NCBI GenBank assembly: GCA_001310375.1
Contig: BAXC01000005.1
Coordinates: forward strand, 1-64,000
Length of the DNA stretch: 64,000 nt
Direction of reading: 5' to 3'
Origin: Bacillus sp. JCM 19041
GTDB lineage: Bacteria; Bacillota; Bacilli; Bacillales; Bacillaceae_D
In this document: positions 63,713-64,000 of the stretch, one piece after another
Layout of the letters: each line of letters opens with the position of its first letter
Numbering within the stretch: position 1 is the first letter of the stretch
Made by a program: the position numbers and the translations under genes
The notes under the pieces: generated by a model
Database searches by the model: none
Told to the model about the DNA's origin: nothing
Seen by the model: only the letters and a program-made list of their open reading frames with translations

Positions 63713-64000
63713 ATGGAACATGTGCAGCGCGTATTAGAATATAGCAAAATGAAGCAACAACTTTTTGATCATGTGGCTTCCTCACTAGGTAGACAAAAAG
63801 CAATGGAGCTCGTTCCATCAACGAGTTTAGATGATGTTGTTAAACAACAAGAAGAAACCGCGGAAGCCTCAAATGTTCTTCGTTTAAAAGGACAGGTCCC
63901 ACTTGGTGGGATAACCGATATTCGGGCCCATATAAAAAGAGCAGCAATTGGGGGTTCGTTATCTGCGACCGAACTAATCGATATTGCGTCAACATTGTAT
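63713..64000 (+). CDS. mutS2: Endonuclease MutS2 (3' partial)
   Basis: N-terminal 96 codons only, truncated by the window edge. Reads MEHVQRVLEYSKMKQQLFDH and GGITDIRAHIKRA, which matches the MutS2 N-terminal domain. AAGGGAG precedes ATG 63713, 20 bases after polX, so one operon is likely. MutS2 acts in recombination control and ribosome rescue. Confidence 0.9.
   Translation, partial: MEHVQRVLEYSKMKQQLFDHVASSLGRQKAMELVPSTSLDDVVKQQEETAEASNVLRLKGQVPLGGITDIRAHIKRAAIGGSLSATELIDIASTLY

Overview
The window is a stretch of chromosome from a low-GC, endospore-forming Bacillaceae bacterium. Gene order follows the Bacillus subtilis ytkL-ytsJ-accDA-pfkA-pyk-citZ-icd-mdh-phoPR-polA-gapB-speD-nrdR-dnaBI-thrS and infC-rpmI-rplT-ysd-sspI-pheST-polX-mutS2 segments. 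Sporulation genes (ytrHI, ytaF, ytxC, sspI) fit this. A futalosine-pathway mqnC lies between dnaI and ytxC, which B. subtilis lacks, so a halodurans/clausii-type alkaliphilic lineage is possible. That placement is inference; no 16S gene is present.

Layout. 1-6.9 kb: partial SDR gene, secreted protein, M24 peptidase, ytkL, ytoI, ytpI, nrnA, and ytrHI on the minus strand. 7-21.7 kb: dnaE, NADP malic enzyme, a FadR-type regulator, accDA, pfkA, pyk, fxsA, DUF441, then citZ-icd-mdh, i.e. glycolysis, fatty-acid entry and oxidative TCA steps in one block. 22-36 kb: YitT transporter and Lrp regulator (divergent), phoPR, polA-mutM-ytaF-coaE, gapB, speD, nrdR, dnaBI. 36-40.5 kb: mqnC, ytxC, T-box and thrS. 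40.8-48.6 kb: a more accessory island with Gfo/Idh oxidoreductase plus aldo/keto reductase behind a cre site, cupin and GrpB proteins, OsmC, and a YknWXYZ-type ABC system. 48.6-64 kb: L20-leader/infC (ATT start)/rpmI/rplT, ysdA, a VTT protein, a DUF485-ActP-like acetate permease with a cre inside its promoter, ysdB (sigma-W-type promoter), ysdC, small membrane proteins, sspI, ysgA, T-box-pheST, zapA, cvpA, polX and the start of mutS2.

The dominant oddity is technical. I count about 37 single- or double-base indels that break 28 genes, including essential ones (dnaE, accA, polA, dnaB, thrS, pheS, pheT, infC). Each can be resolved by adding or removing one base (two in one case), often in a short homopolymer. 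This fits uncorrected sequencing error far better than pseudogene decay, so broken genes are annotated as full-length CDSs with the shift position given.

Regulatory reading: two T-boxes (Thr, Phe), an L20-type leader, two CcpA cre sites, one sigma-W-type promoter, a folded leader that would hide the speD ribosome binding site, and many intrinsic terminators. I saw no CRISPR array, insertion sequence, prophage, rRNA or tRNA gene, and no clearly new defence or biosynthetic system.
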